Source: Dechloromonas sp. Dech2017 (GTDB lineage Bacteria > Pseudomonadota > Gammaproteobacteria > Burkholderiales > Rhodocyclaceae). From it: DNA of 64,000 bases. The first letter of the stretch is position 1. Each line of letters opens with the position of its first letter. The DNA is taken from contig SSXW01000001.1 of NCBI GenBank assembly GCA_009469585.1, positions 124,001 through 188,000 on the forward strand, read 5' to 3'. Below are positions 54,435 to 62,182 of the stretch, in pieces. Made by a program: the position numbers and the translations under genes. Below the pieces are notes generated by a model. That model was not told the DNA's origin. It worked only from the letters and a program-made list of their open reading frames with translations, and did no database searches.

Positions 54435-55342
54435 GACTGGATAGTTACGACTCAAAGCAGATTCAATCTGCCTTGACCGGAATTGGTTTGCGTCTGCAGA
54501 TTGGTTTCCTCTCCATCTGCTTGAAAAGCGACGTTCCTGAATTTGCCGATTCGCTTCCGATTTTGTATGGCCGATATCCATCTAGTTGTGACGAGGGGTA
54601 TTTTGACTTCGATATATCGGTTTGCCATACATCGGGTTTCCGTAAGCTTTTTCGGCGCAGTGTTTCATTTGAGCTTTCCGGTAGTCGCCCCTTCATGCCG
54701 ATGGCCCCCGACCATGCTCATGCATTGTTTGAGTGGGGTCTTAACTGGACGATTGGCGCCAACGCGCATAATCACTTAATCCTACATTCCGCTGTCCTTG
54801 AGCGACATGGCAAGGGGGTAATGTTGTCAGCTGTATCAGGTAGCGGAAAAAGCACCCTGGCGGCAGAACTATGTATGCGCGGCTGGCGCTTGCTATCGGA
54901 TGAGATGGCGCTACTTGATTCTTCTCTACAACTGATAGGCTTGCCTCGGCCGGTAAGTCTAAAAAATTCTGCAATAGACTTGATTTGTAATCGACATCCT
55001 AATGCGTTGTTTGGGCCACAGGCGCGTGATACCCATAAGGGCACTATCAAACACTTGGTTGCACCTGAACGCTCGGTCATTGCTGCAACAGACACGGCCA
55101 TACCTTTTTTGATCGTCATACCCAAATGGGAGGCTGATGCACCACTAGCTATCGAGTCTATTGGACCGGGACAGACGGCGATGCATTTGATAGACCAGTC
55201 TTTCAATTATTCCGTTTTGGGAGGTGATGGCTTTAATCGGCTTACCGCCCTGGTTCAGCGGGCTCCAGCTTGGTCTCTCAAATATTCCGCATTGGATGAT
55301 GCGGTAGATGCACTTGAGTCGTTGATTAGTGGGAACGCATAA
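54428..55342 (+). CDS. HprK-related kinase A
   Basis: A 304-residue P-loop kinase-like protein. SAVSGSGKSTLAAEL is the Walker A motif, near residues 135-150, preceded by NHLILHSAVLERHGKGVML as in HPr kinases; DEMALLD fits the following acidic site, and KGTIKHL resembles the C-terminal capping part. No HPr substrate is coded nearby, so the target may be another protein or small molecule. TTG 54428 is the preferred start since homologue-like sequence begins at LRLDSYDSKQIQSALTGIGL; no in-frame ATG fits. The longer frame from 54362 overlaps the PqqD-like gene in another frame. Confidence 0.82.
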   Translation: MLRLDSYDSKQIQSALTGIGLRLQIGFLSICLKSDVPEFADSLPILYGRYPSSCDEGYFDFDISVCHTSGFRKLFRRSVSFELSGSRPFMPMAPDHAHALFEWGLNWTIGANAHNHLILHSAVLERHGKGVMLSAVSGSGKSTLAAELCMRGWRLLSDEMALLDSSLQLIGLPRPVSLKNSAIDLICNRHPNALFGPQARDTHKGTIKHLVAPERSVIAATDTAIPFLIVIPKWEADAPLAIESIGPGQTAMHLIDQSFNYSVLGGDGFNRLTALVQRAPAWSLKYSALDDAVDALESLISGNA

Positions 55343-56393
55343 TTCTGTCTTGCTGGCTTTTCTTGCCAACCATAAGGAGGCAGAAAATCTGGACGATGCC
55401 GGTTGGAGCAAGCTTTTTGCCGAGGCCCGTTCTGTCGACTTGAACCATCGAATTGCCTGTATCTTGCAGCAAGAGGGACTGATCGATCGATTGCCAGGCG
55501 GACTAAAGGCTCATGTGTTGGCAAGCGAAGTAGAAATGGCTGCGTTTCAGCGCGATGTTTTGCGTGAAATCAATGCGATCGAACGTGCTTTATCGTGTTT
55601 CGAATCCCGGCGAATTTTGCTCAAGGGGGCAGCTTACGTCTACTGCAATCTGCCGGCAAAAGTGGGGCGGGCTTTCAGCGATATCGATCTATTAGTGCCT
55701 AAAATGGCGTTGGCTGATGCCGAGTCTCAACTGATGTGCCATGGTTGGCTGGCAGGTAATCTATCTGATTACGATCAACGGTATTACCGCACCTGGTCGC
55801 ATGAAATTCCACCGCTAACCCATTTGCAGCGAGGGACCACTATCGATCTCCATCATTCCCTTGTTATGCCAACGTGTCGGATTCCGGTTGATTCGGTGGT
55901 GATGATCGACGATGCGATACGCGTTCGAGACGGCTGGTGGAGACTCAATGATCTAGATTTAATACTTCATTCGATTGCGCATCTGCTGCTCAACTCGGAA
56001 TTTACTCACGGTTTGCGCGATCTGTCGGATATCGATCTTTTGTACCGTCATCTGAGTGATCAAGACGCAAAATTTGCCTACCAACTCGAGGCAAGGGCAC
56101 ATCGAATTGGCTTGGGAAATTTCTTGTACCTTGCGGCGACGCTATGCTGTAGTTTTTTTAGAACCCCAGTGCCCGACGATTGGTTGAACAAATCCGCCGG
56201 AATTCTCTTGCCATTATTCAAGACGTCATGCGGTGTTCGACACCCCAATTCCAGGCCCGGATTCCAGGAAATGGCTGATATTGCGCTAATGGTTCGCGAA
56301 GTATTTATGCGATTTCCTTTTGGAATATTGATCAGGCATCTTGCGCACAAATTTTTGATGACAACAAAAACAGTTGAAGTGACAAAAAACTAG
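55329..56393 (+). CDS. NTP_transf_5 nucleotidyltransferase of the HPr-rel-A system
   Basis: A 354-residue nucleotidyltransferase-fold protein. LLKGAAYVYCNLPAKVGRAF, then SDIDLLVPK, is the signature (Lys-Gly followed by the DxD catalytic pair); GTTIDLHHSLVMP carries the third acidic residue and LDLILHSIAHLLLNSEF the helical part. Relatives in lasso-peptide clusters act together with HprK-like kinases to phosphorylate or polyphosphorylate a precursor. The start is GTG 55329, overlapping the kinase by 14 bp. Confidence 0.85.
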   Translation: MGTHNSVLLAFLANHKEAENLDDAGWSKLFAEARSVDLNHRIACILQQEGLIDRLPGGLKAHVLASEVEMAAFQRDVLREINAIERALSCFESRRILLKGAAYVYCNLPAKVGRAFSDIDLLVPKMALADAESQLMCHGWLAGNLSDYDQRYYRTWSHEIPPLTHLQRGTTIDLHHSLVMPTCRIPVDSVVMIDDAIRVRDGWWRLNDLDLILHSIAHLLLNSEFTHGLRDLSDIDLLYRHLSDQDAKFAYQLEARAHRIGLGNFLYLAATLCCSFFRTPVPDDWLNKSAGILLPLFKTSCGVRHPNSRPGFQEMADIALMVREVFMRFPFGILIRHLAHKFLMTTKTVEVTKN

Positions 56394-57154
56394 TTGGTGT
56401 TGAGAATCGCTTGCAAATATTGCGCGGGAATCGCATAGGTTATCCCCGATGGGTTACTGATCGCTGCTTCCTTACTACCCTTGATGAATACCATGTTGAT
56501 GATGCCGATCACTTCGCCTGTGTCAGGGTTGTAGACCGGGCTGCCGCTGTTGCCCGGGTAGGCCGTGGCATCGAGTTGGTAGATATTGAATGTTCCGCGC
56601 TTCAGTTGCCGGATCAACTTAGCGTTAAGTTGCTGGGCATTGCCGCCGGGAAGGGCGATCGGGGTGATCGATGAAATCATGCCCTGGTGGGTGACCGGCG
56701 AGAAGCCAAGGGCATTGGCAATGGGAAATCCAGTGAAGGCGACCCGCTCGCCTTCCTTGATTTCGTTGTCAGCGTCGATACGCAAGGCCGGCATCGGTGG
56801 GCCGTCAATAGCCAGAATGGCGAGGTCGTGGGCGTTGTCGCGCGATCTGATCGTCGCTTGGCGGATTTGCGCCTGACCATCGGGGTTCTTGCTCAGGATG
56901 GCGAGTGTCGTGCCTTCGGATTCGGCGTTGTTGACGACATGGGCGTTGGTGGCGATCTGGTTGCCATTGCCGATGACAAATCCTGTGCCGCGAAAGCCGA
57001 ACTGGGGGCTGTTGGTCTTGTTGTAGGTGCCAACGACGACGATCGACGGCTTGATTTTCTCAATGGTCGCCGGCAGATCGGCCATCGCTGCGGTCGACAG
57101 CAAAAACAGGCCAAAAATGAAAAAACGCGTTGCGAGGCCGTGGGGCGTCGTCAC
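56390..57154 (-). CDS. Secreted trypsin-like serine protease
   Basis: A 254-residue S1C-type protease without PDZ domain. Signal peptide about residues 1-25 (FFIFGLFLLSTAAMA). Catalytic triad visible: His in QIATNAHVVNNAE, Asp in RDNAHDLAILAI, Ser in ATAYPGNSGSPVYNPDTGEV. GTG 57154 gives a GTGA overlap with the upstream transglycosylase and directly precedes the signal peptide; ATG 57187 is the longer option. It is convergent with the HPr-rel-A cluster, whose last stop overlaps its 3' end by 4 bp. The substrate is unknown. Confidence 0.87.
   Translation of the reverse strand: MTTPHGLATRFFIFGLFLLSTAAMADLPATIEKIKPSIVVVGTYNKTNSPQFGFRGTGFVIGNGNQIATNAHVVNNAESEGTTLAILSKNPDGQAQIRQATIRSRDNAHDLAILAIDGPPMPALRIDADNEIKEGERVAFTGFPIANALGFSPVTHQGMISSITPIALPGGNAQQLNAKLIRQLKRGTFNIYQLDATAYPGNSGSPVYNPDTGEVIGIINMVFIKGSKEAAISNPSGITYAIPAQYLQAILNTN
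57084..57119 (-). repeat. Dispersed bipartite repeat, copy J (protease signal peptide)
   Basis: On the minus strand TCATTTTTGGCCTGTTTTT is followed by the core GCTGTCGACCGCAGCGAT and GGCC. Here it encodes the hydrophobic core and cleavage region of a signal peptide, a third reading frame. Confidence 0.8.
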
Positions 57155-58062
57155 ATCGTCCTCTTCGACGCGACGATGCGTGACCATTCCGGGGATGGCG
57201 TGGTGATGCGCGGGTCGAAGGGGTGGTCGTCGCGCATGAATATTTCCCGTATGCGTTTGACGTAGCCGCGCGTCTCGGCGTAGGGCGGGATGCCGGCGTA
57301 GCGGTTCACTGCCCCTTCGCCGGCGTTGTAGGCAGCGGCGACCAGGGTGATGTTGCCCTGGAAATAGGCGAGCAGCCAGCGCAGGTAGGCCAGCCCACCA
57401 CGGATGTTCTGCTCGGGGTCGAAGGGCTTCTTGACGTTGAAGCGTTCGGCGGTTTCCGGGATGAGTTGCATCAGGCCCTGGGCGTTCTTGGGGGAGATGG
57501 CCTCCGGGTTGAAGTTGGATTCGGCCCGGATGATGGCCATGGCCAGACGCGGATAGACGCCGTATTCGGGCGCCAGCTTGAGGACGAGATCGAGTATTTT
57601 CCGGTGCTCCGGGGTAGCTCGGGCGACGATGTCATGGCCGTTGCTGTCGGGGGAGGGGTCGGGGTCCTTCAGGCATTCCGGTTTTTCGCTGCTGGGTTCG
57701 CCGACCTGGCGGAGCATGCGCTGGGAAAGGCCGTCGCCCTGTAGCGCGGCCAATGCGAAGAAATAGGCCGCCTTCGGGTCGTCGCGGGAAACGCCGCGGC
57801 CATTGGCATACATCCAGCCGAGGTTGTATTGCGCTTCCATGTCGCCTAGGCGAGAGGCTTCGCAATAGAGGGCAACCGCCTTTTCGACATCGCGAGGGAC
57901 GCCGTCGCCGTGTTCGAGACTGCGCGCTTCAATACGCAGCGCAGCGGCTTTTTCGCTATTCCCCTGATCGGCCAGCAACGGGGTGCTGACGGAAGCGGTG
58001 GCGAGTGCCGCCATGAGCGCCCAAGGCCCGGGTAAAACGGAATTGAACCTTGAGCGCAGCAC
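57151..58062 (-). CDS. Sel1-repeat lytic transglycosylase
   Basis: A 303-residue exported protein. Signal peptide near residues 5-30 (PWALMAALATASVSTPLLA). Two Sel1-like repeats (VEKAVALYCEASRLGDMEAQ and GVSRDDPKAAYFFALAALQG) precede an SLT domain with IIRAESNFNPEAISPKNAQG (catalytic Glu), LMQLIPETAERFNV and LVAAAYNAGEGAVNRYAGIP. GTG 58062 with AAGGAGAA upstream is chosen; the longer frame is an overlap with the dehydrogenase gene. It is coupled to the protease downstream. Confidence 0.9.
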   Translation of the reverse strand: MLRSRFNSVLPGPWALMAALATASVSTPLLADQGNSEKAAALRIEARSLEHGDGVPRDVEKAVALYCEASRLGDMEAQYNLGWMYANGRGVSRDDPKAAYFFALAALQGDGLSQRMLRQVGEPSSEKPECLKDPDPSPDSNGHDIVARATPEHRKILDLVLKLAPEYGVYPRLAMAIIRAESNFNPEAISPKNAQGLMQLIPETAERFNVKKPFDPEQNIRGGLAYLRWLLAYFQGNITLVAAAYNAGEGAVNRYAGIPPYAETRGYVKRIREIFMRDDHPFDPRITTPSPEWSRIVASKRTM

Positions 58063-58072
58063 CGGTTTCTCC

Positions 58073-59359
58073 TTATAGCCGCCAGACGTCGATGCCGGCC
58101 TGGGCAAACGATTTGGCATCGAGCATGCTCTTGACGTCGGCAATGACCCCACCATTTTCCAGTTTAGACAGGAATTCGGAAACGGGAAGTTCCTTGTATT
58201 CCCGATGGTTGACCGCAGCGACGATGGCCGCCGCCTTGGGTAGCGCCTCCCAGGCAACCAGGTCGACTCCGTATTCGTGATGGGCCTCCCCGGCATCGGC
58301 GACCGGATCATGGACGACGACCTTGGCGCCATAGGATTCCAGTTCACGGATCACATCGATGACCCGCGAGTTTCGCAGGTCGGGGCAATTTTCCTTGAAG
58401 GTCAGCCCGAGGATGATGATCGGGCGGTCCTTGATCGGATGGCCGGCACGAACCATCATCTTGATCGTTTGCTCGGCGACGAATTTGCCCATGCCGTCGT
58501 TGATCCGGCGCCCGGCCAGGATGACCTCCGGTTGGTAGCCGAGTTTCTGGGCCTTGTGCGTCAGGTAGTAGGGGTCGACCCCGATGCAGTGTCCGCCGAC
58601 CAGTCCCGGGCGAAATGGCAGGAAATTCCATTTCGTCCCAGCGGCCTGCAGCACTTCAAGGGTGTCGATGCCGATCTTGTCGAAAATGATGGCCAGTTCG
58701 TTCATCAGGGCGATGTTCAAATCGCGCTGGGTGTTCTCGATGACCTTCGCTGCTTCAGCGACTTTGATGCAAGAGGCCGGGTAGACGCCGGCCGTGATGA
58801 CGCTGCGGTAGATTTCCTGAACCATGGCCAGCGTTTCGGGGGAATCGCCCGAAACGACCTTGACGATTTTGGTCAGGGTTCTCTCCTTGTCGCCCGGATT
58901 GATACGCTCCGGGGAATAGCCGACATGGAAGTCTTTTTTCCAGCGCAATCCCGATTCCTTTTCCAGGATCGGAATGCAGATTTCTTCGGTCGCCCCCGGG
59001 TAAACCGTCGATTCATAGACGACGATGGCACCCGGCTTGAGGTTGCGGCCGACGGCGGTCGATGAACCGACCAGCGGTGAAAAGTCGGGTTGGCGGGCAT
59101 CGTCAACCGGGGTCGGGACGGCAACGACGATGAAGTCGGCCTCTTTCAAGGCACTCGGGTCGGTGCCCAGTTCGAGCCGGGTGGCTGCCTTGAGCGCTTC
59201 GGTGCTGACCTCGCCGGTCGGGTCGTAGTGCTTCTTGTAAGAGGCGACCTTTTCAGCACAGAGGTCGAAACCGATGGTGCGGAATTTCTTGCCAAATTCG
59301 ACGGCCAGCGGCAATCCGACATAGCCCAAACCTACTACAGCGATTGTTGTCATTTTCAT
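58073..59359 (-). CDS. Second TviB-like nucleotide-sugar 6-dehydrogenase
   Basis: A 428-residue paralogue of the enzyme at 14307. VVGLGYVGLPLAVEFGKKFR, VPTPVDDARQPDFSPLVGSS and the catalytic Cys in VGGHCIGVDPYYLTHKAQ are present; long blocks such as AAKVIENTQRDLNIALMNEL are identical between the two. It oxidises a UDP-sugar to the uronate. It lies in the prs gene group, so it may serve a second polysaccharide. A weak core of the dispersed repeat occurs at about 58208-58220. Confidence 0.9.
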   Translation of the reverse strand: MKMTTIAVVGLGYVGLPLAVEFGKKFRTIGFDLCAEKVASYKKHYDPTGEVSTEALKAATRLELGTDPSALKEADFIVVAVPTPVDDARQPDFSPLVGSSTAVGRNLKPGAIVVYESTVYPGATEEICIPILEKESGLRWKKDFHVGYSPERINPGDKERTLTKIVKVVSGDSPETLAMVQEIYRSVITAGVYPASCIKVAEAAKVIENTQRDLNIALMNELAIIFDKIGIDTLEVLQAAGTKWNFLPFRPGLVGGHCIGVDPYYLTHKAQKLGYQPEVILAGRRINDGMGKFVAEQTIKMMVRAGHPIKDRPIIILGLTFKENCPDLRNSRVIDVIRELESYGAKVVVHDPVADAGEAHHEYGVDLVAWEALPKAAAIVAAVNHREYKELPVSEFLSKLENGGVIADVKSMLDAKSFAQAGIDVWRL

Positions 59360-59392
59360 TCCCGGAATTGCAAACAGTTAGTACAGCCAGCT

Positions 59393-62155
59393 TTACAGGG
59401 TTTTCAGCAGATCGGTCACCTCGGCGTGGGCCGGGAACTTCTCGCCCAGTTTGGCGAGCACTTCCAGTTCGATGCGGGCCTCAGCCTTGTTGTTGGCCTT
59501 GATCAGAACCTTGGCCAGATTCAGTTGAATCGAAGCAGCCTGGGGAGCCATTTCCATGGCCTTGCGCAGTAGTTTTACGGCTTGGGCAGTATCCCCCTTG
59601 GCCGCCACTATCATGGCCAAGGTATCCATGAAAGCCGGTTGGTTGGGGGCGAGTTGGTTGGCCTTTTCGGCGTATTCAAGGGCTTTTGGCGAACCCGTCT
59701 GGTTTGATGCCCAGGCCAGGTTGTTGAGGATCAGCGCGTTGTTGGGTTGCAGCGCCAGTGCGCTTTGATAGTGCGTGGCGGCTTGGGCGTAGTTCTTCCG
59801 GGCGCTCGCCAGGTCGCCCATGTATAGCCGGAAGACAACATCCTTCGGATGGGATTTCAGCCATTCGCCAGCCATTTTTTCAGCTTCGGCGGTGTTGCCG
59901 GCGGCGACCATCGCCCCGTTCAATTTGACGGCCAGTTCAGGCGCCCCGCTCTGCTTCAATCCGTTGCGATAGGCCTCGGTGGCTTTGGCCAGCGATCCCC
60001 CCGCAGCGTGGATATCCCCTTCGAAGACGTAGCCGGCAGCCTCCTTCGGGCGCTGTTTTTGCACCGTGGCGGCGATTTGTTGTGCCTCCCCGGCATTTTT
60101 GTTTTGCACGGCAAGCTGGATCAGTACGCGCTGGACTTCGAGCAGATCAGGTTTGATCGCAAGTGCTTTCTTGAGATTCTTTTCTCCTTCGCCCGGATTC
60201 TTGTTGGCAAAATGGACGTCGGCGATCCGCATGTAAGGAAGCGGCGACGCGGGCTGCAACGTGGCCAGCTTGGCATAGGTCGTCAGCGCCTGGTTCAGAT
60301 CGCCGGACAACTGCTGCGTCTTGCCCAGCGCGTCGAGAATTTCCGGCTTGTCCGGGATGCTGCTATGGGCATCATTGGCGGCCGAGAGGGCCTTCTTGTT
60401 GTCCTTGTTTTGCAGGTGGAACTGGATCAGGGCCAATCTTGGGCCAACGGCTGTCGGGGCAGCGCTGATCGCCTTCTCGATGAGGACAATAATCTCGGAT
60501 GGTGCGTCGCCCTGCGTCGCCTTGAGTTGCGCCAAGGCGAGCATTGCTTGGGCATTTTTGGGTTCCGCGGTCAACAGGTTTTCGAATCGCTTCTGGGCCT
60601 CCTTGGGCTTATTCTCCTGTACGTCCAGGCTGGCGAGTGTCGCAACGGCAGGGTAAAAGGTCGGATTGATCGAAAGGGCCTTTTCGAAGTTCTTGCGGGC
60701 ACCGGCCAAATCCTTCTTGGCGAGCAGCGTCTGACCGCGCAGGTTGTAGGTTGCCGGATTGTTCGGCTGCTTCTTTTCAATCTGGTCGATGGCCTTGAGG
60801 GCCTTTTCCAGCTGATTGTTCCGCAAGTGGCTGGCCACCAGCGCCAGGTCGGCGGTGATCCCGCTGTCGGATTCGGAGAGCTGCTCAAGTTCCTGGAATG
60901 CTGACTCCGAGTTGCCTTGGGCGATGTGGGCGATGGCCAGCGAGGTCTTTTTCGCGGCATTGCCCGGTTCAAGCTTGCTGGCCTTTTCGAAGTAGCTGGC
61001 TGCCTTGTCGGGGTCGCCGCTTTGCAGGTAGGCTTCTCCGGCCAAGGTCAGTAGCGCGGAATCGTTGTCGATATATTTCAGGACCGGTTGCAAGGCTTCA
61101 ACTGCCTTGGTTGCTTGCCCCGAGCGCAGATGGCTGGCCACCAGCAAGCGTCTGGCAAGGGTCAGCCCCGGCGAAATCTGTAGCGCCTTCGTCAGATAGG
61201 TTTCGGCTTGCTGATACGACTGTAGCTGGAATTCGACCGCACCTGCCATCTGCAGTGCGCCGGCATGATTCGGCGCGATGCGCATCAATTGCTGGGTTGC
61301 CTCCCGGGCTGTCTTGAAATCTTTTTTCTGGTAATTGACCTGCGCATCGAGAAGGTAGGTTTGCGGATGCTTGGGGGCAACACCTTTGAGTTGCTCAAGC
61401 TGCTTTGTCGCTTCGTCGAGTTTCTTTTCGCGAAGCTGAATTGATATGACGGCAGCGTGCGCCAGCAGGTAGCTCGGTTTGACCTGGATCGTCTTTTGAT
61501 ACATGGCCAGGGCTTCGGCCAGTTTACCTTCGGCGCCGAGCAGGCCAGCCTTCAGGAAAAGGGCTTCGGCATTGTTGGGGTGCTTCGCCAACAAGGTGTC
61601 CACCTTGTCGGTAGCTCCTGCCAGATCGCCAGTCGCGGCTGTCAGGCGAACTTCGGCGAGGCGGGCCGGCAGGTAGTTCGGGTCGGCAGCCAGCGATTCC
61701 ATGAGGAGACGCTTGGTATCCTCGGCCTTGCCGAGCGCGGCGCTCGCCGCACTCAGGCTGGTTTTCAGTGCGGCCTGGGGCTCGCCTGCCGAGAGCGTGG
61801 TCTTGCCGAACTCGTCGATGACTTTCTGGGCCTGCCCACTGCCCAGCATGGCCCTGGTAAGGACGGGAACGACCGCGTCGGGCGAGTGCTTGAGTTCGAG
61901 CGCCTTGCGCAATTCCAGCACGGCACCGTTCAGGTCGCCGCTTTCAAGTAGCGCCGACCCCAGCAGAAACCTTGCTTCCCCGAGGTTGGGGTCCTTTTGC
62001 AAGGCATTCTTCAGTTGAATGACAGCCGCCTTGCTGTCGTTTTTCGCCAGATAATCCCGGCTTGACGCCAGAAGGCTTTCGGTGGATTCCCCGCCGCAGG
62101 CGTTGAGCAGGAGTGCGAGAAGAAGCGAGGAAACGGCTTTCGGAAAAGTTTTCAT
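59393..62155 (-). CDS. prsT: PEP-CTERM/XrtA-system TPR lipoprotein PrsT
   Basis: A 920-residue protein built of about 20 TPR units (for example DPNLGEARFLLGSALLESGD and NPTFYPAVATLASLDVQENK). A lipoprotein signal ends at LLNAC with Cys20, so it should be anchored in the outer membrane or periplasm. The length, lipobox and position beside prsR and prsK identify it as PrsT of exosortase A systems; its role is likely scaffolding in EPS or protein sorting. ATG 62155 with AGGGAA upstream is preferred over TTG 62158. Confidence 0.9.
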   Translation of the reverse strand: MKTFPKAVSSLLLALLLNACGGESTESLLASSRDYLAKNDSKAAVIQLKNALQKDPNLGEARFLLGSALLESGDLNGAVLELRKALELKHSPDAVVPVLTRAMLGSGQAQKVIDEFGKTTLSAGEPQAALKTSLSAASAALGKAEDTKRLLMESLAADPNYLPARLAEVRLTAATGDLAGATDKVDTLLAKHPNNAEALFLKAGLLGAEGKLAEALAMYQKTIQVKPSYLLAHAAVISIQLREKKLDEATKQLEQLKGVAPKHPQTYLLDAQVNYQKKDFKTAREATQQLMRIAPNHAGALQMAGAVEFQLQSYQQAETYLTKALQISPGLTLARRLLVASHLRSGQATKAVEALQPVLKYIDNDSALLTLAGEAYLQSGDPDKAASYFEKASKLEPGNAAKKTSLAIAHIAQGNSESAFQELEQLSESDSGITADLALVASHLRNNQLEKALKAIDQIEKKQPNNPATYNLRGQTLLAKKDLAGARKNFEKALSINPTFYPAVATLASLDVQENKPKEAQKRFENLLTAEPKNAQAMLALAQLKATQGDAPSEIIVLIEKAISAAPTAVGPRLALIQFHLQNKDNKKALSAANDAHSSIPDKPEILDALGKTQQLSGDLNQALTTYAKLATLQPASPLPYMRIADVHFANKNPGEGEKNLKKALAIKPDLLEVQRVLIQLAVQNKNAGEAQQIAATVQKQRPKEAAGYVFEGDIHAAGGSLAKATEAYRNGLKQSGAPELAVKLNGAMVAAGNTAEAEKMAGEWLKSHPKDVVFRLYMGDLASARKNYAQAATHYQSALALQPNNALILNNLAWASNQTGSPKALEYAEKANQLAPNQPAFMDTLAMIVAAKGDTAQAVKLLRKAMEMAPQAASIQLNLAKVLIKANNKAEARIELEVLAKLGEKFPAHAEVTDLLKTL

Positions 62156-62182
62156 CAATGTTCCCTAAGGTTTACGCTGCGG

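Noticed and set aside
53302..58000. Attachment-site repeat of the tRNA-Arg 3' end
   Set aside because: No second copy of the 3' segment and no integrase gene were seen downstream.
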